Of a stretch of DNA of 64,000 bases, positions 12,302 through 21,600 are shown one piece after another. The notes below the pieces were generated by a model. The model had not been told where the DNA came from and ran no database searches. It saw only the letters and a list, made by a program, of their open reading frames with translations. The translations under genes were made by a program, and so were the position numbers. This DNA is from Tsukamurella sp040611135. GTDB lineage: Bacteria; Actinomycetota; Actinomycetes; Mycobacteriales; Mycobacteriaceae. The stretch lies in contig NZ_JBEXNL010000006.1 in NCBI RefSeq assembly GCF_040611135.1, positions 62,001-126,000 on the forward strand, in the 5' to 3' direction. The stretch's first letter is position 1, and each line of letters begins with the position of its first letter.

Positions 12302-12838
12302 TCACACAGTCGCGCGCGCGATCACCGTGACCTCGTCCGCCACCTGCAGGGTGCCCATCATGAGGGAGAACGGCGTGATCCCGAAGTCCGTCTGGCGCAC
12401 CGCGACCGCCGCCGCGAGGGTGGGAGCGGGCGAGCCGCTCTCGTAGTCCAGGGCGAACTCGGACGGCCGGGCGACGCCGCAGATCGTCAGCACTCCCACC
12501 ACGCGGAAACCGTTCTCGGACTGCTCGATCGAGCTCGAGGTGAACTCGATCGCCGGATGCTTCTTCACCTGCAGCGAGCGGTGCGCGTTCGCCGTGGCGA
12601 CGGCCCGCTCCGGCGCACTGAGCGGCGTGAGGCCGCCCTCGCCGGAAGCCACCTCGAGCGCCCCCGCACGGACGGTCACGGCGAGCGCGACGGGACGCTC
12701 ACCGTCGAGCTGCACGACCGCCTGCCAGGCGCGGGCCACGAGCACCAGACGATGCCCGAGCCGCGCGGACCGACCGGCGACCCCGGTGTGCACCTCGAGC
12801 TCGCCCGTGTCCTGATCGATGGTCCTGGTCGCGTTCAC
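12302..12838 (-). CDS. YceI-family lipid-binding protein
   Basis: A 178-residue YceI-like beta-barrel protein. The C-terminal two thirds carry the family pattern: SLQVKKHPAIEFTSSS, then GVLTICGVARPSEFAL and AVRQTDFGITPF. No signal peptide is visible, so it is probably cytoplasmic, unlike E. coli YceI. Family members bind isoprenoid or amphiphilic lipids. The GTG at 12838 is the best start before the conserved region, but its ribosome-binding site is weak. It may be co-transcribed with the Ddn-like gene upstream. Confidence 0.8.
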   Translation of the reverse strand: MNATRTIDQDTGELEVHTGVAGRSARLGHRLVLVARAWQAVVQLDGERPVALAVTVRAGALEVASGEGGLTPLSAPERAVATANAHRSLQVKKHPAIEFTSSSIEQSENGFRVVGVLTICGVARPSEFALDYESGSPAPTLAAAVAVRQTDFGITPFSLMMGTLQVADEVTVIARATV

Positions 12839-12879
12839 GTTTCCGACGGTACCGGCGCCGGCGCGGTCCGGCACGGCGG

Positions 12880-13332
12880 TCAGCCCCGGGAGACGACGAA
12901 CACCGGGTAGCGGTCCGCGGCCGCGGCGAGATCCTCGTCGGAACTGTCGGCGCTCAGGCCGGGGAAGAACGCGCCGACCTCCCACGCCCACGTGCGCAGG
13001 TACGCGCGCAACACAGGCACCTTGGCGGCCGGGTCCGTGATCTCGGCCGCCGTGAAGGGCTCGACAGTGCGCCCCAGCCGGAGCTCGCCCGCACCCGCGG
13101 CACGCATGTTGCGCACCCACTGCGTGAGTCCACGCGCCGCGACGAGGTACTCGGCACCGTCGACCGTGAGGACGTTGACGGGAACCGTCCGCCACTGCCC
13201 GGACTTCCGCCCGCGGACGGCGAGTTCCCTACTGCCGTAGATCGACACGCCGCGGCGGGCGAGCCAGGCGACGGTATTGTTGCACGCGGTGGCGGTCCGG
13301 CCGGGACGGACGGTGGCGGCGGGTGCGGTCAT
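12880..13332 (-). CDS. Deazaflavin (F420)-dependent nitroreductase-family protein
   Basis: A 150-residue protein of the DUF385/Ddn split-barrel family. Characteristic stretches are ELAVRGRKSGQWRTVPVNV and EYLVAARG, followed by the W-R-NMRAAG segment. Members use F420 or related flavins to reduce quinones or enones. The ATG at 13332 has GGAGG five bases upstream. It is divergent from a TetR regulator, and two copies of the same 15-bp operator lie between them, so it is a likely regulatory target. Substrate unknown. Confidence 0.8.
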   Translation of the reverse strand: MTAPAATVRPGRTATACNNTVAWLARRGVSIYGSRELAVRGRKSGQWRTVPVNVLTVDGAEYLVAARGLTQWVRNMRAAGAGELRLGRTVEPFTAAEITDPAAKVPVLRAYLRTWAWEVGAFFPGLSADSSDEDLAAAADRYPVFVVSRG

Positions 13333-13348
13333 GAGATCCTCCATCTGT

Positions 13349-13412
13349 GAGCACTGCTCTTGATTTGAATCAATGCTCCGCCATTGTCCCGACATTGTCA
13401 AGAGCAGTGCTC
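13349..13412. promoter_or_regulatory. Twin TetR-type operators between Ddn-like gene and tetR
   Basis: GAGCACTGCTCTTGA at 13349-13363 recurs exactly, in inverted orientation, at 13398-13412. Each copy contains the odd palindrome GAGCA-N-TGCTC. The second copy lies between TTGTCA (13395-13400) and TTTGAT (13418-13423), a plausible plus-strand -35/-10 with 17-bp spacing for tetR, and overlaps a perfect TTGACA on the minus strand (13401-13396). This arrangement fits repression of both divergent genes by the adjacent TetR protein. Confidence 0.7.
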
Positions 13413-13441
13413 TCGTTTTTGATCAGTGCAATGATCGAGGG

Positions 13442-14107
13442 GTGAACGCCTCCCTGACCGCCCGCGAGCGCGCCCGCGCCGAACTGACCGCCGAGATCAC
13501 CCGCAGCGCGCGGGAGCAGCTCCGCGAGGTGGGCGCCGCGGCGCTCTCGCTGCGCGCCGTCGCGCGCGATCTGGGGCTCGCCTCGTCGGCCGTGTACCGC
13601 TACTTCCCGAGCCGCGACGCACTGCTCACCACGCTCATCACCGAGGCCTACGAGGCGCTCGGCGACGCGGTGGTGGCCGCCGACTCGGCGGCTGCAGAGC
13701 CCCGTGACCGTTGGATCGCCGCGGCGCGAGCCGTCCGCCGCTGGGCGCTGGACCATCCGCACGAGTACACGCTGCTCTACGGCTCCCCCGTGCCCGGATA
13801 TCACGCACCCGCCGAGACGACCGCCGCGGCGATCCGCACGTCGGGTGTCTTCGCGCGGATCGCGGCGTGCGGGCGCGGCGGGGCTCCGGCACCGTCGGGC
13901 GTGCTCGACGGGCAGCTGCGCGCCGTCGCCGAGGCGGTGGCCCCGGGCGGCGACCCGGCGCAGCTCGCCCTCGGTGTCATCGCCTGGACCCAGTTGTTCG
14001 GCGCCGTGAGCTTCGAGTTGTTCGGGCAGTTCGCGAACACGCTCGAGCCCGCGGACGCGCTGTTCGACTACGCGGTCGGGCGGACCGTCGAGATGCTGGG
14101 GCTCTGA
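13442..14107 (+). CDS. TetR/AcrR-family transcriptional regulator
   Basis: A 221-residue regulator. The N-terminal helix-turn-helix is clear: LSLRAVARDLGLASSAVYRYFPSRDALL at about residues 36-63. The C-terminal ligand-binding part resembles the TetR_C WHG-type subfamily (WALDHPHEYTLLYGSP). The GTG at 13442 lies very close to GAGG, and an earlier in-frame ATG falls inside the promoter, so a nearly leaderless start is likely. It probably represses itself and the divergent Ddn-like gene through the twin operators. Confidence 0.85.
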   Translation: MNASLTARERARAELTAEITRSAREQLREVGAAALSLRAVARDLGLASSAVYRYFPSRDALLTTLITEAYEALGDAVVAADSAAAEPRDRWIAAARAVRRWALDHPHEYTLLYGSPVPGYHAPAETTAAAIRTSGVFARIAACGRGGAPAPSGVLDGQLRAVAEAVAPGGDPAQLALGVIAWTQLFGAVSFELFGQFANTLEPADALFDYAVGRTVEMLGL

Positions 14108-14111
14108 CGCG

Positions 14112-14603
14112 TCAGGGAGCGGGTACGGCGGCGACGTTCATCACGACCGAGCCCGCGCACGGCCCACCGGTGATGTCGGTGCGCCAGGTGCCGGAGAGGG
14201 TGCCGTCGGCGCGCGGGGTGTAGACGGCGACCGAATGCGCAGGGGCGTAGACCTTCTCTCGCCCCTCACCCATGTAGCAGTCCCACTGCCAGTCGTAGAC
14301 GTGCACCCAGGACGTTCCGTTCCAGGTGTACTTGGCGGGCGTGGGCAGCGTCGGATTCTTCACCGGCGGACCGTCGACGACGGTCGCGACGCAGGTACCG
14401 CTCGCGCACGATGTCGCGAACGTGTACACATCGCTGAAGTCGGGCTCCCACTGCCGCGCGGCCAGGCTGGTGCCGGTCTTGCTCGCCGCGGAGCGGATCA
14501 GCGAGTACCTGCCGTTCCACCCCGTGTCGGCCTGCGCGACCGCGGGCAGCAGGCCCGCAACCACACAGCCGATCGCCGCCGCAGCCACCGTCGTCCAGCG
14601 CAT
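14112..14603 (-). CDS. Small secreted protein
   Basis: A 163-residue protein with a Sec signal peptide: MRW followed by a hydrophobic stretch ending LPAVAQA-D, cleavage expected near residue 25. The mature part is rich in Trp, Thr and Gly and has cysteines in pairs (CASGTC, CYMG, GPC). It resembles small exported proteins of unknown role in mycobacteria. The ATG at 14603 puts the signal peptide at the N-terminus; a GTG at 14624 is possible. Faces the tetR gene tail-to-tail. Confidence 0.7.
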   Translation of the reverse strand: MRWTTVAAAAIGCVVAGLLPAVAQADTGWNGRYSLIRSAASKTGTSLAARQWEPDFSDVYTFATSCASGTCVATVVDGPPVKNPTLPTPAKYTWNGTSWVHVYDWQWDCYMGEGREKVYAPAHSVAVYTPRADGTLSGTWRTDITGGPCAGSVVMNVAAVPAP

Positions 14604-14636
14604 CACCCGATGATTGAACACCACCGGGCCCCGGAA

Positions 14637-15749
14637 TCAGAGCAGAACGGCGCCGCCCGGGGCGGAATCCTCCTTGGCGACGGCGGAGTAGGCGGCGACG
14701 AGGAGCGACGGGTCCGGCGCTTCGAGCCGGCCCGGGCGGGCCAGCCCGTCGAGCACCACGAACCGGAGCATGCCGGCGCGGTTCTTCTTGTCCTTGCCCA
14801 TGTACTCGAGCAGCTGCCCGAAGGCGTCGGCGTCGTAGGACGTGGGCAGGCCCACGGACTCCAGGACCCGACGGTGCCGGTCCGCGGTCTCGTCGTCGAG
14901 GCGCCCGGCGAGGCGGCCGAGCTCGGCGGCGTAGATGAGGCCGACCGAGACGGCGGCGCCGTGGCGCCAGCGGTAGCGCTCGCGCCGCTCCAGCGCGTGC
15001 GCGAGGGTGTGGCCGTAGTTGAGGATCTCGCGCAGCGAGGACTCCTTGAGGTCCGCGGAGACCACCTTGGCCTTGACCTCGATGGAGCGGCGGACCAGCT
15101 CGGGGAGCACGTCGCCCGTGGGGTCGAGTGCGGCCTGCGGATCCTTCTCGATGAGCTCGAGGATCGCCGGGTCGGCGATGAAGCCGGTCTTGATGACCTC
15201 GGCCATGCCGGCGACGATCTCGTTGCGCGGCACCGTCTCCAGCGTGACGAGATCGACGATCACGGCCCGCGGCTCGTGGAAGGAGCCCACGAGGTTCTTG
15301 CCGGCGTCGGTGTTGATGCCGGTCTTGCCGCCGACGGCCGCGTCGACCATCGCGAGCAGGGTGGTCGGGATGTGCACGACCGGGACGCCCCGCATCCACG
15401 TGGCGGCCACGAAGCCCGTGACATCGGTGGCGGCGCCACCGCCCAGGCTGTAGATCACGTCCTGGCGGCTCAGGCCGATGCGGCCGAGCACCTCCCAGCA
15501 GAAGCCCGCCACCTGCAGGTCCTTGCCGGCCTCGGCATCGGGCAACTCGATGCGGTGCGCGTCGATCCCCTTGTCCGCCAGCGCCTGCCGCAGGGCCTCT
15601 GCGGTCTCGGCGAGGGTCGGCTGGTAGAAGATCGCGGCCTTGGTCGCCTCGCCGGCGGCCGCGACGGTCTCGTCGAGCAGCCCGCGGCCGATCACCACGT
15701 CGTAGGGGCTGCCCGCGTCGACGCGGACCTTCACCGGGTTCTCGCTCAT
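14637..15749 (-). CDS. aroB: 3-dehydroquinate synthase
   Basis: A 370-residue AroB that converts DAHP to 3-dehydroquinate. Family motifs include YSLGGGAATDVTGFVAATWMRG near residue 98, TGINTDAGKNLVGSFHEP, and the metal-binding NYGHTLAHALE. The ATG at 15749 lies three bases after the aroK stop. In M. tuberculosis aroQ (aroD) follows; here it does not. Confidence 0.96.
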   Translation of the reverse strand: MSENPVKVRVDAGSPYDVVIGRGLLDETVAAAGEATKAAIFYQPTLAETAEALRQALADKGIDAHRIELPDAEAGKDLQVAGFCWEVLGRIGLSRQDVIYSLGGGAATDVTGFVAATWMRGVPVVHIPTTLLAMVDAAVGGKTGINTDAGKNLVGSFHEPRAVIVDLVTLETVPRNEIVAGMAEVIKTGFIADPAILELIEKDPQAALDPTGDVLPELVRRSIEVKAKVVSADLKESSLREILNYGHTLAHALERRERYRWRHGAAVSVGLIYAAELGRLAGRLDDETADRHRRVLESVGLPTSYDADAFGQLLEYMGKDKKNRAGMLRFVVLDGLARPGRLEAPDPSLLVAAYSAVAKEDSAPGGAVLL

Positions 15750-15752
15750 CTA

Positions 15753-16370
15753 CTACTCCGATCGATTCTTGGCGGACGTGCGCAGGACGGCGGGCAGCTT
15801 CGGCCAGGGGCCGCGGCGCTCCCGCCCGGGGGCGGTGTCCTTCAGGCGCCGCTGCACCTGCCGGACGACGGACGACGGTGCGCGACCCACCGTGGAGACG
15901 CGGATCGTCGCGAGTTCGCGGTAGATCGGGGTGCGCCGGGCCATCAGGGCGCGGTACGCCGCCTCGGGGTCGGCGCCCTTGAGCAGGGGACGGTTCGACG
16001 CCGCGGGGCTGACGGTGCGCCGGATCCCCTCCTCCTCGGTGAGCTCGAGGTAGACGACCTGATAGCTGCGCAGTAGCGTCCGCGTGGTCTCGGAGAGCAC
16101 CGCGCCGCCGCCCAGGGAGACGACACCCGCGTGATGGGTCACGACATCGGCCACGACCTCCTCCTCGATCGCGCGGAACGCCGGCTCGCCGTCGCCCGCG
16201 AAGATCTGCGGAATGGACCGGCCCTCGCGGCGCTCGATCTCCTCGTCGACGTCGAGGAAGTCGACGCGCAGCGCGCGTGCGAGACGACGGCCGATCGTGG
16301 TCTTACCGGCGCCCGGCGGACCGATCAGGATGGCTGCAGGGCCCGGCTCACGACCAGGCGCGCCGGCCAT
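15753..16370 (-). CDS. aroK: Shikimate kinase
   Basis: A 205-residue kinase that phosphorylates shikimate. The Walker A motif GPPGAGKTTIG is at about residues 18-28, with the DVDEEIE substrate/Mg motif, the GGGAV shikimate-binding loop and the NRPLLKG lid. A basic tail of about 30 residues extends past the usual core. The ATG at 16370 shares one base with the aroC TGA. Confidence 0.95.
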   Translation of the reverse strand: MAGAPGREPGPAAILIGPPGAGKTTIGRRLARALRVDFLDVDEEIERREGRSIPQIFAGDGEPAFRAIEEEVVADVVTHHAGVVSLGGGAVLSETTRTLLRSYQVVYLELTEEEGIRRTVSPAASNRPLLKGADPEAAYRALMARRTPIYRELATIRVSTVGRAPSSVVRQVQRRLKDTAPGRERRGPWPKLPAVLRTSAKNRSE

Positions 16371-17575
16371 CAGATCGCCTCGGGCGTCACCCGCTGCAAC
16401 CGCGCCGCCACCTGCTCGGAGTACCGCTCGATGTTGCTGCGGGTCTCGGCCAGCGAATCACCGCCGAACTTCTCGAGCGCCGCCTGCGCGACCACGAGCG
16501 CGACCATGGCCTCGGCCACCACGCCCGCCGCGGGCACCGCGCAGACGTCGCTGCGCTGGTGGATCGCGACGGCCTCGGTGCCGGTCTGCATGTCGATGGT
16601 GCGCAGGGCACGGGGCACCGTGGAGATCGGCTTCATCGCCACGCGCACGCGCAGCTCCTCGCCGTTGGTCATGCCGCCCTCGACGCCGCCCGCGCGGTTC
16701 GTCGAGCGCAGCACCCCGCCCCGGTCGGGGAGCATCTCGTCGTGCGCCTCGCTGCCCCGCCGGCGGGCGGTCTCGAAGCCGTCGCCGACCTCGACGCCCT
16801 TGATCGCCTGGATCCCCATGAGCGCGAACGCGAGCCGCGCGTCGAGGCGGCTCTCCCCCGACGCGACCGAGCCGATGCCGACCGGAAGCCCGGTGACGAC
16901 GACCTCGACGACGCCGCCGAGGGTGTCGCCGTCCTTCTTGGCCGCCTCGATCTCGGTGATCATCGACTGTTCCGCGGCCTCGTCGAAGGCGCGCACCGGT
17001 GAGGCGTCGATCCGCTCCAGGTCGGCCGCCGACGGGGTGGGCCCGACGTACGGCTGCGACGCACCGATCGAGATGACGTGGCTGACCACCTCGGCCCCGA
17101 GCGCCTGGCGCAAGAAGTTACGGGCGACGGTGCCGGCGGCCACCCGGGCAGCCGTCTCGCGGGCGCTCGCGCGCTCGAGCACCGGGCGCGCGTCCTCGAA
17201 GCCGAACTTGAGCATGCCCGAGTAATCGGCGTGGCCGGGGCGCGGACGGGTGAGCGGCGCGTTGCGTGCCATGCCGTCCAGCAGCTCCTGGTCGACGGGG
17301 TCCGCCGACATGACCTGCTCCCACTTCGGCCATTCGGTGTTGCCGATCTCGATGGCGACGGGGCCCGCCTGCGTCAGGCCGTGCCGGACGCCCCCGAGGA
17401 TGGTCACCTTGTCGGCCTCGAACTTCATGCGCGCACCACGGCCGTAGCCCAGTCGACGCCGCGCCAATTGGGCGGCGATGTCCGACGACGTGACCTCGAC
17501 GCCCGCGACCATGCCCTCCACGAGGGCCACGAGGGCGGGGCCGTGCGATTCTCCAGCGGTGATCCAGCGCAACAC
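16370..17575 (-). CDS. aroC: Chorismate synthase
   Basis: A 401-residue FMN-dependent enzyme that makes chorismate from EPSP. It begins MLRWITAGESHGPALVA and contains RRLGYGRGARM, RPGHADYSG and the GVEVGDGFE region. The GTG at 17575 gives exactly the N-terminus and length of mycobacterial AroC; an ATG at 17584 would add three residues. The gene order aroC-aroK-aroB is one transcription unit. Confidence 0.96.
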   Translation of the reverse strand: MLRWITAGESHGPALVALVEGMVAGVEVTSSDIAAQLARRRLGYGRGARMKFEADKVTILGGVRHGLTQAGPVAIEIGNTEWPKWEQVMSADPVDQELLDGMARNAPLTRPRPGHADYSGMLKFGFEDARPVLERASARETAARVAAGTVARNFLRQALGAEVVSHVISIGASQPYVGPTPSAADLERIDASPVRAFDEAAEQSMITEIEAAKKDGDTLGGVVEVVVTGLPVGIGSVASGESRLDARLAFALMGIQAIKGVEVGDGFETARRRGSEAHDEMLPDRGGVLRSTNRAGGVEGGMTNGEELRVRVAMKPISTVPRALRTIDMQTGTEAVAIHQRSDVCAVPAAGVVAEAMVALVVAQAALEKFGGDSLAETRSNIERYSEQVAARLQRVTPEAI

Positions 17576-17655
17576 GTGTTCCATCATCCCAGATCGATCC
17601 GCCGGACCGTGAGTTCGGGTAGCCGAAAACTCAGTCACAGGCTATGGTGAAGACC

Positions 17656-17907
17656 ATGACCACCGTCGCCGCATCCTTGACTTCCGCCGGCCGTGCCAGC
17701 GCACAGCGGGGCACGGTCGACGTGTTCGGCATCGCGTGGCCTCGCCACAAGGCCGAAGCCCTGGTCGCGGCGCTGGTCGTTCTCGCCTTCGGACTCATGC
17801 TCACGCTGGTCACCGGCGCGGCGTCGTTCACCCCGGCCGTCCTGGCTTCGGCCGGAGTCGGAGTGGTCGTGTGGTGGGCCGCCCGCGCGGTGCATTCCCG
17901 CGCCTGA
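17656..17907 (+). CDS. Small two-TM membrane protein
   Basis: An 83-residue protein divergent from aroC. After a polar N-terminus of about 30 residues come two transmembrane stretches: ALVAALVVLAFGLMLTLVT and PAVLASAGVGVVVWWAA. The ATG at 17656 has GGTGA a short distance upstream; an ATG at 17644 adds four residues. I do not recognise the family. Codon use matches a real gene and the length is intact. Confidence 0.55.
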   Translation: MTTVAASLTSAGRASAQRGTVDVFGIAWPRHKAEALVAALVVLAFGLMLTLVTGAASFTPAVLASAGVGVVVWWAARAVHSRA

Positions 17908-17912
17908 TCGCC

Positions 17913-18347
17913 TCAGGAATCGTCGGGGAGCAGCCGGAAGGCGGCGTGCCGTGACAGAGGGACGATGGCCCGGACGTCTCGTCGGTCCAGGGTCAGTAGA
18001 TCCACAGTGTCCCAGCGGGACGCGACGACGACGTTGACGGCGTCCGTCAGGTCGAGATCGAGTCCTGCGTAGTGCCGCTGCACCTTCCGCGCTTCGTGCA
18101 GGTCGGCTCCGGAAACGGAGTCGATCCGAAACCTGCCGGATGCGGCAGTCGCGAGAATCCAGTCCACAGTGGCCTGCGCCGCCTGCCGGCCGATGCGTCG
18201 ACCACCGAGTACTTCGAGCTCGAGAAGCACCAACGGCGTGAAGACCACCAGGGATGCGGCGTTGAGCGCATCCCTCGCGCGCAGGTGATCCGCCTCCGAG
18301 GTGGCGAACGCGGCCAACACCCCGGAGGTATCGGCGATGAGGATCAC
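17913..18347 (-). CDS. vapC: PIN-domain ribonuclease toxin (VapC-type)
   Basis: A 144-residue PIN protein. Acidic active-site residues are in place: Asp6 in LIADTSG, Glu in PLVLLELE near residue 43, and Asp in LTDAVNVVVA near residue 101. VapC toxins cleave RNA, often tRNA or the sarcin-ricin loop. The ATG at 18347 overlaps the antitoxin TGA by four bases, the usual arrangement. Confidence 0.88.
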   Translation of the reverse strand: MILIADTSGVLAAFATSEADHLRARDALNAASLVVFTPLVLLELEVLGGRRIGRQAAQATVDWILATAASGRFRIDSVSGADLHEARKVQRHYAGLDLDLTDAVNVVVASRWDTVDLLTLDRRDVRAIVPLSRHAAFRLLPDDS

Positions 18348-18586
18348 CTGTGCCTGGCGTTCATCTCGTCCGCGATCTCGCGCTTGATGCCATCAGCCGT
18401 CATCGGCTCTCCGAAGTCGAAGGACGGGATGTCCAAGTCCTCATCCCATGTGCGCGTACGGAGCGCCGCACGATGGACCGCATCGCGGATGTATTCCGCC
18501 TCCGGACGACCCTCTCGGGCGGACGCGGCCTTGATCAACGCGAGGTCGTCCTCGTCGAGCATCACTGTGGTCCGCTTGAGCGCCAT
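18344..18586 (-). CDS. vapB: Ribbon-helix-helix antitoxin (VapB-type)
   Basis: An 80-residue antitoxin. The N-terminal strand-helix-helix (LKRTTVMLDEDDLALIKAAS, then EAEYIRDAVHRA) is a ribbon-helix-helix DNA-binding fold. The C-terminal half, with FDFGEPMTADG, should wrap the toxin. It is the first gene of the pair, and an inverted repeat lies immediately upstream. Confidence 0.85.
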   Translation of the reverse strand: MALKRTTVMLDEDDLALIKAASAREGRPEAEYIRDAVHRAALRTRTWDEDLDIPSFDFGEPMTADGIKREIADEMNARHR

Positions 18587-18589
18587 ATG

Positions 18590-18611
18590 GTTATGGTACC
18601 CGCGCCATAAC
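18590..18611. promoter_or_regulatory. Inverted repeat upstream of vapB (autoregulatory operator candidate)
   Basis: GTTATGG at 18590-18596 and CCATAAC at 18605-18611 are perfect 7-bp arms with an 8-bp spacer, starting four bases before the vapB ATG. The palindrome CCATATGG (18583-18590) overlaps the start. RHH antitoxins bind such sites to repress their own operon. Confidence 0.6.
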
Positions 18612-18625
18612 TCGCGGAGAGAGAT

Positions 18626-21600
18626 TCAGATCAGGCAGTTCGGACCGAGCAGCGCCTTCAGGTCGCCCATGAGCGACGACGACGGGTTCACCCGGAGCGT
18701 GTCGGCCAGCCTGAGCGTGGTGCTCTGCCCCTCGCCGTCGCCACTCACGAGCTTGACGTGCACGTCCGAGACGCCGGGGTGTCGCTGCAGCACCTGTTTG
18801 AGCGCGGAGACCTTGTCCTGCGTGCACACCCTGGTCTGCATCGTCAGCGAGAGCGGCTTGGCGACACCGATCTGCGACAGATCGATGGGCGCGATGTCGT
18901 TCGCGATCAGGGTGACCTTGTCGTCCCGGAAGTTCACCCGGGCCTTGATGAGCACCACCGCGTCCTCGACGACCTCCGCGCCGTAGGCCGCGTACGCCTG
19001 CGGGAAGAAGAACACCTCGATACCACCGGAGAGGTCCTCGATCTGCGCGGACGCGAACGGAGCGCCGTTCTTGTTCACGCGCCGGTTCACGGACTGCAGG
19101 ATGCCGCCGACGGTGACCTGGGTCCCGTCCTTGACGTCGCCCTCGACGATCGCGGGGATCGCGGTGTCGGTCTGCGCGCCGATCACGTGCTCCACCCCGT
19201 CGAGCGGGTGCGCGGACACGTACAGGCCCAGCATCTCGCGTTCGAGGGCGAGCTTGTGCTTGCCCTCCCACTCCTCGTCGGGAACCTTGATGGTGAAGAC
19301 GTCGTCGATGGGGCCGGCGGCACCGTCGTCCTCCCCCATCGACCCGAACAGGTCGAACTGGCCCACGGCCTCGGCCTTCTTCGTGGAGAGCACCGACTCG
19401 ATCGCGTCGGCGTGCACCAGGAGCAGGCCCTTGCGGGGATGGTCGAGCGAGTCGAAACCGCCCGCCTTGATGAGGGATTCGGTGACTTTCTTGGAGCACG
19501 CGGCGACCTCGATCTTGGCGAGGTAGTCGGAGAAGGAGGTGTAGGCGCCCTTCTCCTCCCGCGTCCGGACGATCGACGCGACCACGCCCTCACCCACGTT
19601 GCGCACCGAGCCCATGCCGAAGCGGATGTCCTCGCCGACCGAGGTGAACGCATGGAAGGACTCGTTGACGTCCGGCGGGAGCACGGTGATCCCCAGGCGA
19701 CGGCAGTCACCGAGGTAGATGGCCGCCTTGTCCTTGTCGTCACCGACGGAGGTCAGCAGCGCTGCCATGTACTCGGCCGGGTAGTTCGCCTTGAGGTAGG
19801 CGGTCCAGTACGAGACCAGGCCGTAGGCGGCGGCGTGCGACTTGTTGAACGCGTAGCCGGCGAAGGGCAGCACCGTGTCCCACAGCGCGGTGATCGCGGC
19901 CTGCGAGAAGCCGTTGTCGAGCATGCCCTGCTGGAACCCGCCGTAGGCCTCGTCGAGGACCTCTTTCTTCTTCTTACCCATCGCGCGGCGCAGGATGTCG
20001 GCCTGGCCGAGGCTGTACCCGGCGACCTTCTGCGCGATGTGCATGATCTGCTCCTGGTACACGATCAGGCCGAACGTGTCCGCCAGGATGTCCTTGAGCG
20101 GCTCCTCGAGCTCCGGGTGGATCGGCTTGACCTGCTGCCGGCCGTTCTTGCGATCCGCATAGTCGTTGTGCGCGTTCATGCCCATCGGGCCGGGCCGGTA
20201 GAGGGCGCCGACGGCGACGATGTCCTCGAACTTGGTGGGCTGCATGCGGCGCAGCAGGTCCCGCATGGGGCCGCCGTCGAGTTGGAAGACGCCGAGGGTG
20301 TTTCCCCGCTGCAGCAGCTCGTACGTCGTCTCGTCGTCGAGCGGCAACTGGTCCATGTCGAGGTCGACGCCGCGGTTGTGTTTGATGTTGTCCAGCGCGT
20401 CACCGATCACGGTGAGGTTGCGCAGGCCCAGGAAGTCCATCTTCAGCAGGCCGATGGCCTCGCAGGACGGGTAGTCCCAGCCGGTGATGATCGCGCCGTC
20501 CTGCGCGCGCTTCCACACGGGGATGGCGTCGGTGAGCGGGTCGCACGACATGATCACGGCGCAGGCGTGCACGCCAGCGTTGCGGATCAGGCCCTCGAGG
20601 CCGAGCGCCATGTCGTAGATCTTCTTGACGTCCGGATCCGTCTCGATCAGTTGGCGGACCTCGACGGCCTCCTTGTACCGCTCGTGCGCCGGGTCCGTGA
20701 TGCCCTTGACCGAGATGTCCTTGGCCATGATGGGCGGCGGCAGCGCCTTCGTGATGCGATCGGCGATCGAGTAGCCGGGCTGGCCGTAGATGACGCGGGC
20801 CGAGTCCTTGATGGCGGCCTTGGTCTTGATGGTGCCGAACGTGATGACCTGCGCCACCTTGTCCGAGCCCCACTTCTCCGAGGCGTAGGTGATCATCTCG
20901 CCGCGGCGACGATCATCGAAGTCGATGTCGATATCGGGCATCGACACGCGCTCGGGGTTGAGGAACCGCTCGAACAGCAGGCCGTGCGGGATCGGGTCGA
21001 TGTTGGTGATGCCCAGCGCCCACGCCACCAGCGAACCGGCGGCGCTGCCACGGCCCGGGCCGACGCGGATGCCGACCTCGTGCGCGTGCGCGATCAGGTC
21101 GCCGACGACCAGGAAGTACGCCGGGAAGCCCATCTCGTTGATGACGGACAGCTCGTACTTGGCACGCTCGACGTAGTCCGCGGGCGGACCGTCGGGGAAA
21201 CGACGGTTCAGCCCGTCCATGACCTCCGACTCCAGGAAGGACTCCTGCGTGTGGTTCTCGGGCACCGGGAACCGCGGCATGCGGTCCTTGTGCTCCCACA
21301 CCTCCGCGTAGGACTGGACCCGCTCTCCGATCTCGACCGTCGAATCGCAGGCGCCCGGGACCTGCGAGTCCCACAGCTCGCGCATCTCCTCGGCGGACTT
21401 GAGGTAGTAGCCGTCACCGTCGAACTGGAACCGAGTGGGGTCGGACAGGGTCTTACCGGTCTGGATGCACAGCAACGCGCCGTGCGACTCCGCCTTGTCC
21501 TTCGTGACGTAATGGCAGTCGTTCGTGGCCAGGGGCTTGATGCCCAGCTGCCGGCCGATGTTCAGCAGACCCTCGCGGACCCGGCGCTCGATGTCGATAC

